From Chromobotia macracanthus (Eukaryota > Chordata > Actinopteri > Cypriniformes > Botiidae), in assembly GCA_036877525.1 (NCBI GenBank), contig JAZGTH010000101.1:1327001-1391000 (forward strand): 64,000 nt of DNA. The letters are read 5' to 3'. The position numbers and the translations under genes are program-made. This document shows positions 1-11,183 of the stretch, one piece after another. Every line of letters begins with the position of its first letter. Positions within the stretch are counted from its first letter, which is position 1. The notes beneath the pieces were generated by a model that was not told where the DNA came from, made no database searches, and saw nothing but the letters and a program-made list of their open reading frames with translations.

Positions 1-54
1 ATCCTGCCAGACAAGCCACAGAACTTGAAACAGTTCATCGACATCAATGCATGA
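1..54 (+). CDS. 3' end of the last coding exon of an unidentified gene
   Basis: The first 17 codons are open, read ILPDKPQNLKQFIDINA and are followed by TGA at 52-54. The composition is protein-like (mixed charged, polar and hydrophobic residues, no low complexity), and an AATAAA polyadenylation signal follows at 195-200, about 140 bases after the stop. Together these suggest the terminal exon of a plus-strand gene that lies mostly left of the window. I do not recognise the peptide, so no product is named. An open run of 17 codons at a window edge can occur by chance, and no upstream splice acceptor is visible because the sequence starts inside the frame. It could equally be an alternative terminal exon of a longer gene that continues through the window. 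Confidence 0.35.
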   Translation: MLPDKPQNLKQFIDINA

Positions 55-194
55 CTTGCTCTTTTTGCACATCATCAGTTTGCTCCTCATCTGTTTCTCT
101 CGCTTTCTGTTCATTTGACAGGGTCGTGATGAGGTGTCAGTGAGTTTATTGTCTGGTTGTGGATCGATGGTCCAACGCAGCTTTAGAGCGTCTA

Positions 195-200
195 AATAAA
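195..200 (+). promoter_or_regulatory. candidate polyadenylation signal AATAAA
   Basis: A canonical AATAAA hexamer lies about 140 bases after the stop codon at 52-54, a plausible length for a short 3' UTR. AATAAA is frequent by chance in this AT-rich DNA, so its weight comes only from its position behind the candidate terminal exon. Confidence 0.3.
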
Positions 201-1027
201 ATAATTGTAGGAGATGAAATGATTGCGTTAGAGAATATATGTGTGAGTGTGGGCCGGTAGCTCTTAAAAAAAAAACACTGCTGTCAAAAGCTGTGTGGCC
301 TGTGGTGTACTGATGAACCATGTAATGTATACAAAGTGACAGGAAACAACCTATATCTGGAGCAGGCAGAGTTGTACAAGAAAGAGGGATGAGAAAAATC
401 ATGCAAAAGTGCTTAAAAATATAGTTTAAAAATAAACTCACTCTTCATCTGCAGATTAAATCAGATTTGATATTTCCAATCAGTGTTAGTAAACCTGAAT
501 TCAGTGTGAATGCACTCATTAGTATTTAAAGTGTATCGGATCTACATACACACTCACTTCACTTGCTTAACAGGTTATTTACTCCCGTAATTGGAGTTGA
601 ACGTAAAACACAGATGTTTACCTTTACCTTATAGAGCACTAAGACAATGGCCTGTGTTGTCCTCACTAATCATCTCCTGGACGAGAGAGGTGTACGTCCA
701 GTCAGAGTAGCCCTGCTCCTCTGATTAGCTTAATTAATTACCGTATAGAGAGCGGCTCACTTAGAGCCTGTTAGATTGGCAGTGGCTGATGCACATTAAA
801 ATAGAGAGACAATTAGCGGTTGACTCAATGCCAAGAGAATGTGGGTGGAATTACCGCAGAAACTGTTTTCACTGTATTTGGTTTCCCAAATGCTTACATC
901 AAGGTTATGACAGGTTAATCGGAGAGAATTACCTGTGAATTTGACTGTTCATTTAAATGATTAAAATGATGGCTGCCATTAGCTAAACCAAGTGAATAAA
1001 TCGTTGTGATTGGATCTTCATGATACC
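201..1027. other. non-coding flank, no gene seen
   Basis: No open frame with splice context is present. The part from about 700 to 960 is unique-looking, with TTAATTAATTA near 730, CACATTAAAATAG near 792 and an ACAATTAGC motif near 811. That is the texture of homeodomain-bound regulatory DNA. Whether it is conserved cannot be judged here. Confidence 0.4.
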
Positions 1028-1357
1028 CTGTGTGTGTGTTTACTTAAACATATATTGGGGACAAATTTGTATCCAAAAGTGAGCAAAACCTGACAAATCT
1101 GAGCAAAACCTCCTTTTGGGGACATCCTTATTTGTAAAAACCGCTATAAAAATGTAGATTGAAAAATGATGTAGATTTAATAAAAACAAACTTTATTGTA
1201 AAAATGCAGAGAGGTTTCTTTTCAGGTTATGGTGTGGGTTAGGATTAGGCTATAGTGTTTATTACTTGCTTTGTATAAAAACAATGGAAGTCAATGGAAT
1301 GTCCAAATTTAGACAGGTAAGTAAATACATGTGTGTGTGTGTGTGTGTGTGTGTATA
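1028..1357. repeat. interspersed repeat, copy 1, ending in a TG microsatellite
   Basis: The segment shares an ordered series of blocks with 5135-5361 in the same orientation: GGGGACAAATT-like, CAAAACCTCC, TATTTGTAAAA, a CTATAAAAAT block, GGGTTAGG-like, TATAGT(G/A)TTTAT, CTTTGTAT(A/T)AAAA, TGGAATGTCC, TTTAGA, AAGTAAA and then a TG tract. A family with internal ACTATAAAAACC and GTTAGGGTTAGG-type blocks ending in (TG)n is common in teleost genomes, to my recollection. This copy is decayed and has lost any clear ends. The TG tract covers 1330-1354. Confidence 0.6.
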
Positions 1358-4300
1358 TAAGTGTCAGGAATTAGATTTATTTTTAGAAATTTGTTCATTT
1401 TGGAAATGCCGCTGGAGTATCAGCCAGCCAAATACCTTTGCAAAACTGAAATCAATCACAGACTGTGTTCTGAAGACCTTAAAGGTCACCAAAAAATGAA
1501 AACGTGTCCTGCTTGATGAAAACCAAACGAACACCAAAATAAACCTCAGCCTCAGCCTTACAGGAAGTGCCACAGACACAGACTGGATGTGGAAAGGGCC
1601 AGTGAGCCAAGAGGATGACCTGAATTATCCTGCTGCAGAGAAAATGAAGGAGATAAGTGGTAGTGACAGGATTGAGTGATGTTCTGCCATGGTGCGGTGA
1701 GCGTCCACAAAACTAAATCAACATCTTTGTCAAACACAACCCTTGATGACCTAACCCCCTGTGAACCCCAATAATATGGCAAATGGGGGCTTTAATTCTT
1801 CATTAACTGGAAGGAGGGAGAAGGTAGAGCTGCTAATGTCATTTACTCCTGGCTGCCTGTTTTAAAGATTCCAATAACCAGCCGTTTACAGTTGAGTAGA
1901 CAGGAATTGCTTTTTCTGTGTGTCTCTCTCATCCACCTTTCTCACCCCTACATTTTTTTCCCATTCCTTCCTTATAATTGGTGAGATGAAGGTAGCAGAA
2001 GCTAGTGGTGCTTAGAGCCAAACTTATTGCCTTGGTTATCTTTAATGACTTCAAAATATATTGGCTCGTTAATAAGCACAGGGGTTATCAATTCCTCTAA
2101 TTAGGCAGGGTGCTCCCATAAGAGAGTCTGCATTAAACAGACCCAAAGATCAGCCGAGATGTTTGGCGCCAGTGAATAAGGGAAGCCGAGTTGCATCAGG
2201 CCACAGGGCATTCGTGTTAGTGGGGATGTTTGTATTTGAAGGAGATTTTCTTTGTCTTTGTAGTTCTGCATGAAGATTAGCTAATAACCTTGGTTTCTCT
2301 TTGTCGCTCCCCCCACCTGGGCCCGCAAATGGCTGCATTTGCCCTTTAGGAGCAGTCCTGTGAAAACTTGTGGTCGATTGGTTGAGTGGGAGACGGTAAT
2401 CGTGTCACAGGGACCTGATGGAGGTCTCATTTAAAACACTCAGAAAGGCACCATAGGGTTGGTCTAAAATGGATACCTTTCTTTTTTTGATTGGCATGGG
2501 ATAAAGGTCTCTATGAATGCTAAGTCCATTCATGTGATGAAGACACATTTTAAAAATGAAGGTTCTAGTTTGAACCTTTGGTTTTAGTGCCAAATGCTGT
2601 AGGAAAGTAATTTTTTAAAGAATCGAACATTCTCTTGTTGTTTAACTATATCTTATTGTATATGTACTGGTGCCAAGGACCAAGAACCTAGTGTGTAACT
2701 GGTTGAATAACAACTGGCAACTCAACAGAAATGGACCTTAAGTGTTACTGTAAATATAACCTTTATGGTTTATGGAACATTAATAAAAATTACCCAAGGA
2801 AATGTTTGAAATTTAAAAATAAATCTTTATCAGCTTCAATCGACAATGTCAATCAGTCGAAACTTGCTTTGCCTCAAAATGACAATGCAGCTATTGGTTA
2901 ATGCTAATTAATGAATGCCATTTAACATGTTAACATATTTGTATCTAGAATTGACTAGCTACTTAGTCTTTAGCGTTAAAAGAATTTTAAGTAGTTATAA
3001 TTGAGACTTAATTAAGAAGGTAGCATTTTCCGATAGAAGTAAACTTCAGTTTGACATGGTGTGTGTTGGATAGGTGTGCTGGTACGTGCGTGTGCATGCA
3101 TGTTCGTACATTAGTTTGACTGTGTGAGTCAAACGATGAAGCTGGTAATGGCAGTTGATTTATTTTTGCAGGGGGTTTCAGAGCCAGCCCATGCCACCGG
3201 CAAATTTATTGCCAGACGTCACTTTCACATGATGGGTTTGTAACAAATATCCGCTGCATATTGTTAAATTAATCTTCCATTTAAAATTAATGGAGTTAGA
3301 CTCCCCGGGTTCAGTGTAATTTGGTGTTCACTGGCAGAGAGAGACACGCTCTGCATTCAGGATGAGGCAGGTCCAAACAGTCTAATCTTCCATCACCTTG
3401 AACCTGCGTAGAGAGGACGACGTATTATCCTGCAGCTACTAATGAGATCCTGCTCTCCTTCAGAAAGAAAGAGAGTGAGTGAGAGGGGGAGCTGTCGCAG
3501 AGGAAAGAAAGAGAATTGGTTTGGCAAAAAAGTGCAGAAGTCATCAGGCTTACCGGGTAACGCCAAGAGAGGATGATTTTGTCAGCAATGTCATTTTTGC
3601 CTGCAAATTCAGAGCAGTGGCCTGATGTGACTGCTGTGTTCGTGAAAACCAGCAAAAGCCAGCTGAGATGAATTGAAAAGTGTATCATTATTTCGAATCC
3701 AAGCCCTCGATTCCTGGCCTGGAATAAACAAAATGTTGTAAGAACGTCTTATTGCTAGCCTGCACTTTACCTTTTGTTGTATTGCACTTTCCAACTGTAG
3801 CATTATCGCAGTGTTTCGCTTACGTAGCACACACCTCGGGCTAGCAGAGTAGAAGTAGGAAATGTGGTGTTAGGTTTGTGTTTTTAAAGTGTCTGTGGAA
3901 ATGAGGGATATTCATTTGTCCGGAAAACAACCCATGGAGGAGGTATCATTAGCATCTGGTGCAAAGATCACAACAGAGCAAAATCTTTCGAATATGCTTA
4001 GGTCATATTTTACTTCTATACTTAGCCTGTGCTTTGGCCTAAGCATTTGTTTAAAATGCTTGTGTTGTGTGTTAATATTTCATGTCTCAAATCCTAATAA
4101 GCTGCCTACATAGACAGTGTGTTTGGGCATTGCATTTGAGCATGAATCAAGCTAGGTCATGCAGATTTTGTTAGGTTAAATAATGCCAATATAGCATGTG
4201 CAGTATATCTATTTGTAGTATTTATACTATGCACCTGCACATCTACGAAGCATACTTCATTGTACTATTTTATATACTTTATGTACTACTATATGTACTT

Positions 4301-5134
4301 CATTCTTTATGTACTTCACAGCTTGTACATCTGCATCTTGCATCTTAATGCAAATTGTTGTACATTTTGAACAATCAACTAAACAACAGTAACAAGCAGA
4401 GTAATGTTTGCATAAGACTCTTTGGGCCCATAAGCACAGCATGTGCTCTGAGCCGACAGCAGGATAATGAGATAAAGCCTTGTGTAATATTCCAATTTCC
4501 TTTAACATGAAAACATAACGAATGTTCATAACTTCAGCTGCATATAATTGAAGCATATGTTTACAAAAAAGAGCTGGGAGACTTATCATACACCAACATC
4601 ACATAACACTTATTTTACAGACCTGCTGTTTTACGCAGCTCTACAGTAAGGGTCTGTTTTTCTCTCTCCAGCTTTATTTGTTGTTGTATACACACTTGGA
4701 TCAGAATCTCGTTCTGTAGGCCAAGTGTGTGGGTTATTGACATGTACAGTACAGTAGACCATCACGCTTGTGCATTAAACCTGCATATAGGATTACAACA
4801 GCATGTCCTTTCTACACAATATGGCAACACTTGCCTGATTGTTCACTTGCACAGAAATCTAAAGAAATGTAAACCCACACATGGCATAATAGTTTTTTCT
4901 TTACGCTTGGCATATGGTTAGATATTTTTCTGTGTGCCAAACATGAAAGCACATGATAACTGTGAAGCTGTGAAGGTGTGTGATGCCATTTCCCGCTAAT
5001 GTGATATTTCCTATGTTTTCCTACATTGTGTCTTTTATGTTTTTATATAGTCATGTATTTTTGCAAAATGCAAATATACTGTATTTTAAGTGATATGGAA
5101 TTAACAATTACTTACTCCCAAAAGCAGACCTCAG
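1358..5134. other. non-coding DNA, no gene seen
   Basis: No exon-like open frame with splice sites was found. The sequence at 2010-2200 stands out as unique and enhancer-like and is listed separately. The stretch 4200-4330 is a decayed local repeat of TATGTACTTCAT-like words. An open frame at 4257-4589 on the minus strand is 110 codons long but has no supporting signal. Confidence 0.5.
2010..2200. other. candidate conserved regulatory element
   Basis: This is a non-repetitive stretch of balanced composition containing TTAATGACTT, GTTAATAAGC, TCTAATTAGGC and CATTAAACAGACC, and it is free of microsatellite. The density of homeodomain-type cores resembles developmental enhancers. Conservation is an inference from texture only. 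Confidence 0.25.
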
Positions 5135-5361
5135 TCTATGGTTTATGTACTTAAATTATTCTGAGGACAAATTAGTAATGATGTACAAAACCTCCATTTG
5201 TGAATGTTCTAATTTGTAAAACACTATAAAAATCCAAAAGGTTTTCTGTTGGGGTTTGGTTATAGTATTTATAACTAGCTTTGTATTAAAATAGAAGTTG
5301 TTCTTGGAATGTCCTTATTTAGATAGCTACAGTAAGTAAACATGCATGCGTGTGTGTGTGA
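5135..5361. repeat. interspersed repeat, copy 2
   Basis: Colinear with 1028-1357. Shared blocks include GAGGACAAATTAG, ACAAAACCTCC, TAATTTGTAAAACACTATAA, TTGGTTATAGTATTTATAAC, CTTTGTATTAAAATAG, TTGGAATGTCC, TTATTTAGATAG, AGTAAGTAAACATG and a terminal GTGTGTGTGTG. The copies differ by many substitutions and indels, so both are old insertions. Confidence 0.6.
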
Positions 5362-8300
5362 TGATATTAGATGTTGATGCAGAATACAGTACCCTGATCC
5401 ACAGTTGTTTGTTCTCTGTTATGAATGTCACAGTAAGATTTTAGATAAGGGCAGCAAGCTTTTTAACTGAACTTCCTTGTAGTTTTCATTGTTAAGCATT
5501 GTGTTTTCTTCCATCATATTTCTAGAATCAGTCTGTCTGTCACGTATAATGTCTGTTGTAGCAGAGGAAATTTAAGATGTCTCCCAATATTTTTACAATA
5601 GACTTGCTTAAAAAGTCAAAACCTGTGGCAGCCATTTTGAGTTTGCATTTGCAGCCAGTATGGTTAAACAAAAGTAGCAAATGTGATGTACCATAAGAGC
5701 TTAATGCCTTCATAGCTGTTTTCTGTCTCCATATTATTGATGTTCCCAGAATACCCTCTTCCATAACAACACTAGTTCAATACCTTAGAGAGACGCAATA
5801 GTTTCTTATTTTACCTCACAACACACTGTTAAAACTTAACTCCTGCCTCAGATCTATCACATAGACAGTGTTCATTGATTAGCAAATAGATTGTCAGCTG
5901 ACTTCGGAGAAGATTAAAGATTCTGTTTGTGTGTCTGGATCTGGATCTGACCAGTTCCTTCCATATCTGCCTCTGTCTTTCTCTCCCCTGTAAGTGATTT
6001 ACTGAAAAGTTCTCAGTTGTTAGGTTTCAGCCGGCAGACATGATTACTAAAAGCCTTTCTGTGAGACTGTCAGGTAATTATTTCATTTTTAATAGCCTGA
6101 TATGGTGTAAATGCATTGGCCAGCTTTATATTCAGCGAGAGTGGCTGTTTCTGGGCCTGAAAAACTTCATTAACAAGCTTCAAAAGCTGTCTAATATATT
6201 CAACAGTATTGCATATATTGTGTAACAGTATTGTATGTTAACATTGCTTTTGCACACTCTATAGACAGCCGCAGGAAGTCAGATTTGTCAGATCAAACAG
6301 GGAAGCTTACTATACCAGGAAGTGATGATTGGATGAATTGATGACATAATGTCTATTCTCTGTGGGATGGCCCCATTCTTGTGATGTTGGCTGTGGTGCC
6401 CACGACCTGTCACTCCAGCTGTAACCGTGGAGACCAGATAATGAGGACAGGAATTTTTCCCAGGTGTCAAATAAGGATATGATACCATGCATTTGTGTGT
6501 GTGTGTGTGTGTTTTTATGTGGTTCCACAGGCTAGCTCCAACTTTTGAAGTTGTTTCTTTCTCTCCGGGGATATGTAGTCTGCCCAGCATGATTTTGCAA
6601 CTTTAAACTTCATAGGCAACATCTAACAGACTACTACTCTCCTGTTTATTACTTAATTATCACTTTAAAGGTTTTATATTCTCCTCAAAGGTTTGCTTCA
6701 AATAAATACATCATGTAAAGCTTGATAGTTGAAGTATAACTGATTACAATACTGCAACATGCTGCAGGGATCTGCAGTAGAGACAAGCCCCAGCAATATA
6801 CAGTGTCATTCTGCTACTGTAACTCTTCAGAAATAGTGTGGATTTGCTTGTTGACAGGTATGTCAACACAGCCCTCAGTGGTATTTGGAACAGCATTTGG
6901 GTATTTGGAGCTTGTTCTCCTTTAGCCTTAGCCAGGGCCCAAGCACAAGTCTAAACACTGGAAAGCAGTGTTACAATTCAAAAACTCTCCATACTTTCAA
7001 TTAACTGCTTTGCCCAAACTTCCTGTATCTACAGGAAGTGTCAACACAGGCAAGAAAAATTGCACTGCAGGAATTTCAGTGTCTTTCATCATATTTCGAA
7101 GTTTATGTTAGTAGTGATAAATACATCTAGTACAACTTAAAAATTTAAACTTCTGTTTCTGTTATGTATGTACTTACTGTGTATGCAAATTAGTGTTATT
7201 TTAAGTTCGTAGACTTAGATATGAATGCAAGTTCATACTGAATCAGTAGGAAAGTTGATACTTGTCTAAAATCTGTTTTAGATTTTAAAGTTTAAAATCT
7301 GAATTTAGAATCCAAAATATTTTTTATTCTTCATTTTGTTTATATGCACAAAAGTTATTTAAAATGACTAGACATAGAATTCCAAAAATATCCTTGTTGT
7401 AAAATAATACAGAATATTAATGAATGTATCTATACATGTCTGTATACAGATCTATGTGTATGAACAGATATATATAAAAATAAATGTACATATGGAACTT
7501 GTGAATTTGTGCAGATAGCATGTGTAAATGGAACTGTTCTCACATTCGATTGTTGTGGTGGATGGTGTTGTAGCATCTGATATTGGAAAGAAGTTCAAAG
7601 AGTTTGTGCCATGAGTGAGTCAGTGATTATTCTGCTCTTTTGGAGGTAAACACGTCCAGAAGGGTATACCACTGAGTAAAGATCTATATATGGAGGTTTG
7701 CAGCATTTACCAAAAACAGAAATACCATAGGAATCTTTTACAGATGTTGGTTGCTTATTGTATTGTCACCCACTAACAGTACTAATGAGATCTGTACAGC
7801 AGTTGTACAACATGAAAACAGAAATCTGCTTCTGTCACAACTGTGGGTCTACTAACACAAATTGACCACAAATTGTCAACTAACTACAGTTTTGATGTTA
7901 GTGAACAAGAATAACTCTCCATCTGTATAAATCATGATATGTTTTCATGTTTTATCATTGTTTGCATGAAGTAGCCATAATGGCATGATTGCAGAAAATA
8001 AATTGTACATACGCTGCCATATTTGGTAATCTGTACCATCAGCCACCCTCATCTGAGACCATAGTCAGTGTTTTCCAATCTGAAAAAGTTTAAGCTTCTG
8101 TTTGTATAAAGCACAGATATAAGTTCTGCCAAAGACAGAACCTCCTTTTAATTCCTTTTGTCTGGCCAGATCTCAACAGAGACTGCATTTCCCAAGTCCA
8201 GCCCAGTGAAGAGCTGGGCAACAGATAGTTTAATGTGTGCCAAAAGTTGGTGGCATTGATCCCCTCACAGTCTCCTCAAGGGGGAGTTTTAAACTGCAGA

Positions 8301-8734
8301 TTGGCAACACATTACCCATTTCCAGTGGAAGGCCTTGCCAAGTCTGAGCCCTGAATAGCTAAAACACTATGAAAAGTTGGTTTCAGGGAATAAATGTGAG
8401 AGCCATTGGAACGGCAGCCACATGCATCATTCAAAGCCCATACTGCTTTATTGGTTATGGATACTACTTTATGCTTCATTTTTCACATCTCTTCTGGCTA
8501 TAAACAAAGCAGGAGGGCAAAAGAGAAAGAAAACAGAGAGAGAAATGAAGAATGACATTGTGTTTTTTGGTGTTAGTGTTTTGTCCAGTGTTGACATATT
8601 TACTATTGAAACAGGATGCTTGGGTGGAACATTTTTAAAAGGCTCATCCCTTTCATTTTTTACATTTCTCTTTAATTGGCCAATAACCAACACAAATCCG
8701 TTGCTGTTTGCTAGTTGTTTAGGTATATTCAACT
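5362..8734. other. non-coding DNA with one TG microsatellite
   Basis: No supported gene. A (TG)n tract lies at 6494-6512. The part 7080-7500 is AT-rich simple-textured sequence. The open frame at 8377-8748 (123 codons, plus) has no splice or initiation context and partly overlaps the repeat starting near 8735, so it is not called. Confidence 0.5.
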
Positions 8735-8830
8735 CTAGAGAGATTTGACCGGCAAAAAACAGTGAAGTGCAAGATGAGTCATCAATGCTTTTTTTGTTTA
8801 TTTTCCTAAAAGAGCGAGACTAAATTTGAA
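8735..8830 (+). repeat. dispersed repeat, copy 1
   Basis: Shares an exact 19-base word (8766-8784, AGTGCAAGATGAGTCATCA) with 60872-60890. Before it come aligned blocks GAGAGATTTGACCGGCAAAA here and GAGAGCATTTGATTGGACAA there. After it come AAAGAGCGAGACTAAATTTGA and AAAGAGAAAGACAATTTGATA. The similarity extends over about 95 bases with indels, so the two are decayed copies of one dispersed family that I cannot name. Confidence 0.6.
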
Positions 8831-11109
8831 AGGCTTATAAAGTAAATTTTGTCAGCATCACACAAGTTAAATGCCCCTACTTATTTTCTTTAATGAGGTC
8901 TTCAAATGGTGCTGTATAATTCAGATGTAAAACAAACTGACATCAGCAATGACTAGCTGCAGTACCAGAGTCTGATGAGACATGGGCCATCAATAGTTCG
9001 AACCGAAGCCTCACATCTATATACTTGGTCTCCATCTTTTTCAGGGAGAGACAGAGAGGCTGTCATGTTCTCAGCTAGCTAGGGGCTCTGTTTATGAGTT
9101 TCAGCTGAGTTATAAAACGTCTGCCCCACTCTCCCAAGACATGACAGGATCTTTCCACTCAGAGCTCACGCCAAGCTGAGCTCCGCGCCGCCGGCAGCCG
9201 CCGCGGCATCTGTGCCGAGTGAAAAAGCGGGTAAACTTGTCAACAGGGGGTTGACACTGCATAATGATCTCTGCTGGAGAAACAGGCTGCCTAAGAGAGA
9301 TTGTCTTAAATGTCTGGATTGTCAGCACACATATTGAGCAACAAGGAGAGATGTGACAGAAGTAGCAAGTGATTTTTTTTCCTTAATTCCCATTAATTTG
9401 CTTTCACTCAATTTGAAATGCTCATTCCCACTTGCTTCCTTCCTAGGGTTTCCATATATGAAGTATTTAATCACTGCTTGCACCACAATGAGCCATTTGC
9501 TGCTATATTTCACTTAAATTAGACATAATGCTAACTTCACAGTTCAGAAAAGAACACTATTACATACTTATAAGCAGACAATGTTTACTCTCGTAGGGAT
9601 CTCAGATCTCATTTCTGAAGGAAGAATGGCTGGAGGTTTGAGCAAATTGCGTTTTGTAAATTGCATTGTCCTGAAATGTTTTTCTGAGTATCCCACGTAA
9701 TTAGTTTTAAGGAGAGACTCGGGTAGCTAAAGAAACCTGATGAAACTTCCAAAAGCCATTTAAAAAAAAGAGAGAGAGAGGAAAAAATATGTTGGAAGTC
9801 AAGCAGGAGGGGATCTCCCCATAGAGGAAGTGGAGATTGCGTTGCATGGTGTGAACAACAGCTTCTCGCCTTACCATCGGATCAAAGAAAGACGAGAACG
9901 CCATTGAAACATTTATGAGTTGTGACCGATCTGGTCAGAGGAAACATTCCACGCCTGTAGCACACAAACAGGACCAGGGGGCTCGTCTCCTGGGTGGTGA
10001 GACACCCGGCCAAGGACAGGCGAACAGTGAGTGCACATCTACAGCTGGCCAGGATTTCCAGCTGCTTTCTTCTTTGAAACACATGCTTTAGTTCTGTGAA
10101 TAACATAAATCGCCATGGGGCGACAAATAGCACCTGCTTTCCATTTGGTCTGAGGCAGCCAATGGATTCCTCCCCTCTGCCTCCTTTATGAAACTTCCTC
10201 TCCAGGCCATGACCTGAAAGATCCTGTCTCCCCTTCCCTTCGAGCTCTTGAGCACTCTGCCTCTTCTCCAAATGGCTGCTCGTGGAACCTCCTGAGGCCA
10301 GTAATGGACACAGTGTTAATTGCCTGTTGAAGGACAGAAGAAGCTCCTCACAGCCTGACTGCATGCTCCCCAGAGAGTGCAGCTGCCTGTTCTGGAGCCC
10401 CACTACCTTTGCAGCAGATGCAGCATGCAGATGTAGAGTGTTTTCCTCCATTTTCTCTTCTGTGTAAGCCAGTGTACTTGGCAGCAGTCTGCAAACTGTC
10501 CCAGAATGCTCTCTCTTCATGCAGTATACGTTGTCTTGAGCGATCCCAGTTCAGTGCTTAAAGGCTCAGAGCTCCCTTGTTAGGGTTCAGATAAACACTA
10601 TTTCTCCCCATAGCCCTCATGTCAGACTAATCTTGACAGATCTCCCACCAAGGGCGGAGTGAGCATGGAGAGATTTATCCATGGCTGCATTATAGATTGT
10701 TGCTAGATGTTTTATTCAGGGGGATTGAGCTGGGCCAGCTCTTCCGTGCCACCCCTGCCTCTCTTAAGGGCCGTTGAGTAACACTTGTCTGGGCTCTACC
10801 TTTTCCACATATGCCCCCAGAGTGCCATTTCCCTCTCACGCTTGGCTAGCTCAAGGCACGGTAAAGACATCATGGCAGAAAGTGTGTTATTTTTGTGTGA
10901 AACAAGGGACTGTTTTGGTGCTAGGACTTAACTATGCATCCTTAGTTTCTTCCTTTCTTATTTTAAAAGACTGCTGTGGATTTTCCAGTTTTCTATTTTT
11001 TATATAATTTTTCATTATTACTATTATTAATATTACTGTTGTTATTTTGCCATATTTGACATACTGGCACAAGACAGAAAATGTGGAGAAAGAGGGCTCA
11101 GACTCAGCT
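8831..11109. other. non-coding DNA with long chance open frame
   Basis: Apart from the CpG-rich core near 9180, this holds no repeat I recognise. A 212-codon minus-strand open frame spans 9882-10520 and is the longest in the window. Its translation shows no domain, signal peptide or known motif, is rich in Arg, Leu, Ser and Cys as expected of a moderately GC-rich chance frame, and has no promoter or polyadenylation signal beside it. Confidence 0.4.
9110..9260. other. GC-rich, CpG-rich island in AT-rich surroundings
   Basis: The core at 9179-9220 contains CCGCGCCGCCGG and CAGCCGCCGCGG with at least seven CpGs in about 40 bases, while the flanks are AT-rich and CpG-poor. It has no TATA box and no supported reading frame. 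It could be a small CpG island, a regulatory element or an unannotated exon. No identity is claimed. Confidence 0.35.
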
Positions 11110-11183
11110 CAGACTCAAACTTGTATTGCATACATGAGCACTACAGCTCATTGCAGACGTGCCAACTGCTAAGCCACAGCTCT
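11110..11183 (-). repeat. tRNA-derived SINE head, copy A
   Basis: Read on the minus strand, the segment starts GAGAGCTGTGGCTTAGCAG. TGGCTTAGCAGTTGG matches the RNA polymerase III A box, and about 40 bases later AGTTTGAGTCT matches the B box (GGTTCGANTCC) with CpG decay. It aligns along its whole length with 15136-15212. The A-to-B spacing is about that of a tRNA. The tail beyond the B box is not clearly recognisable. It is a fossil insertion, not a functional tRNA, because the stems are disrupted. Confidence 0.6.

Noticed and set aside
1481..1505. CTTAAAGGTCACCAAAAAATG resembling the end of the cyprinid MITE
   Set aside because: No second inverted end or interior words downstream. A single short match is not enough.
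9882..10520. 212-codon minus-strand open frame, the longest in the window
   Set aside because: No domain, signal peptide, recognised family, promoter or splice context. Composition is typical of a chance frame in GC-richer DNA.
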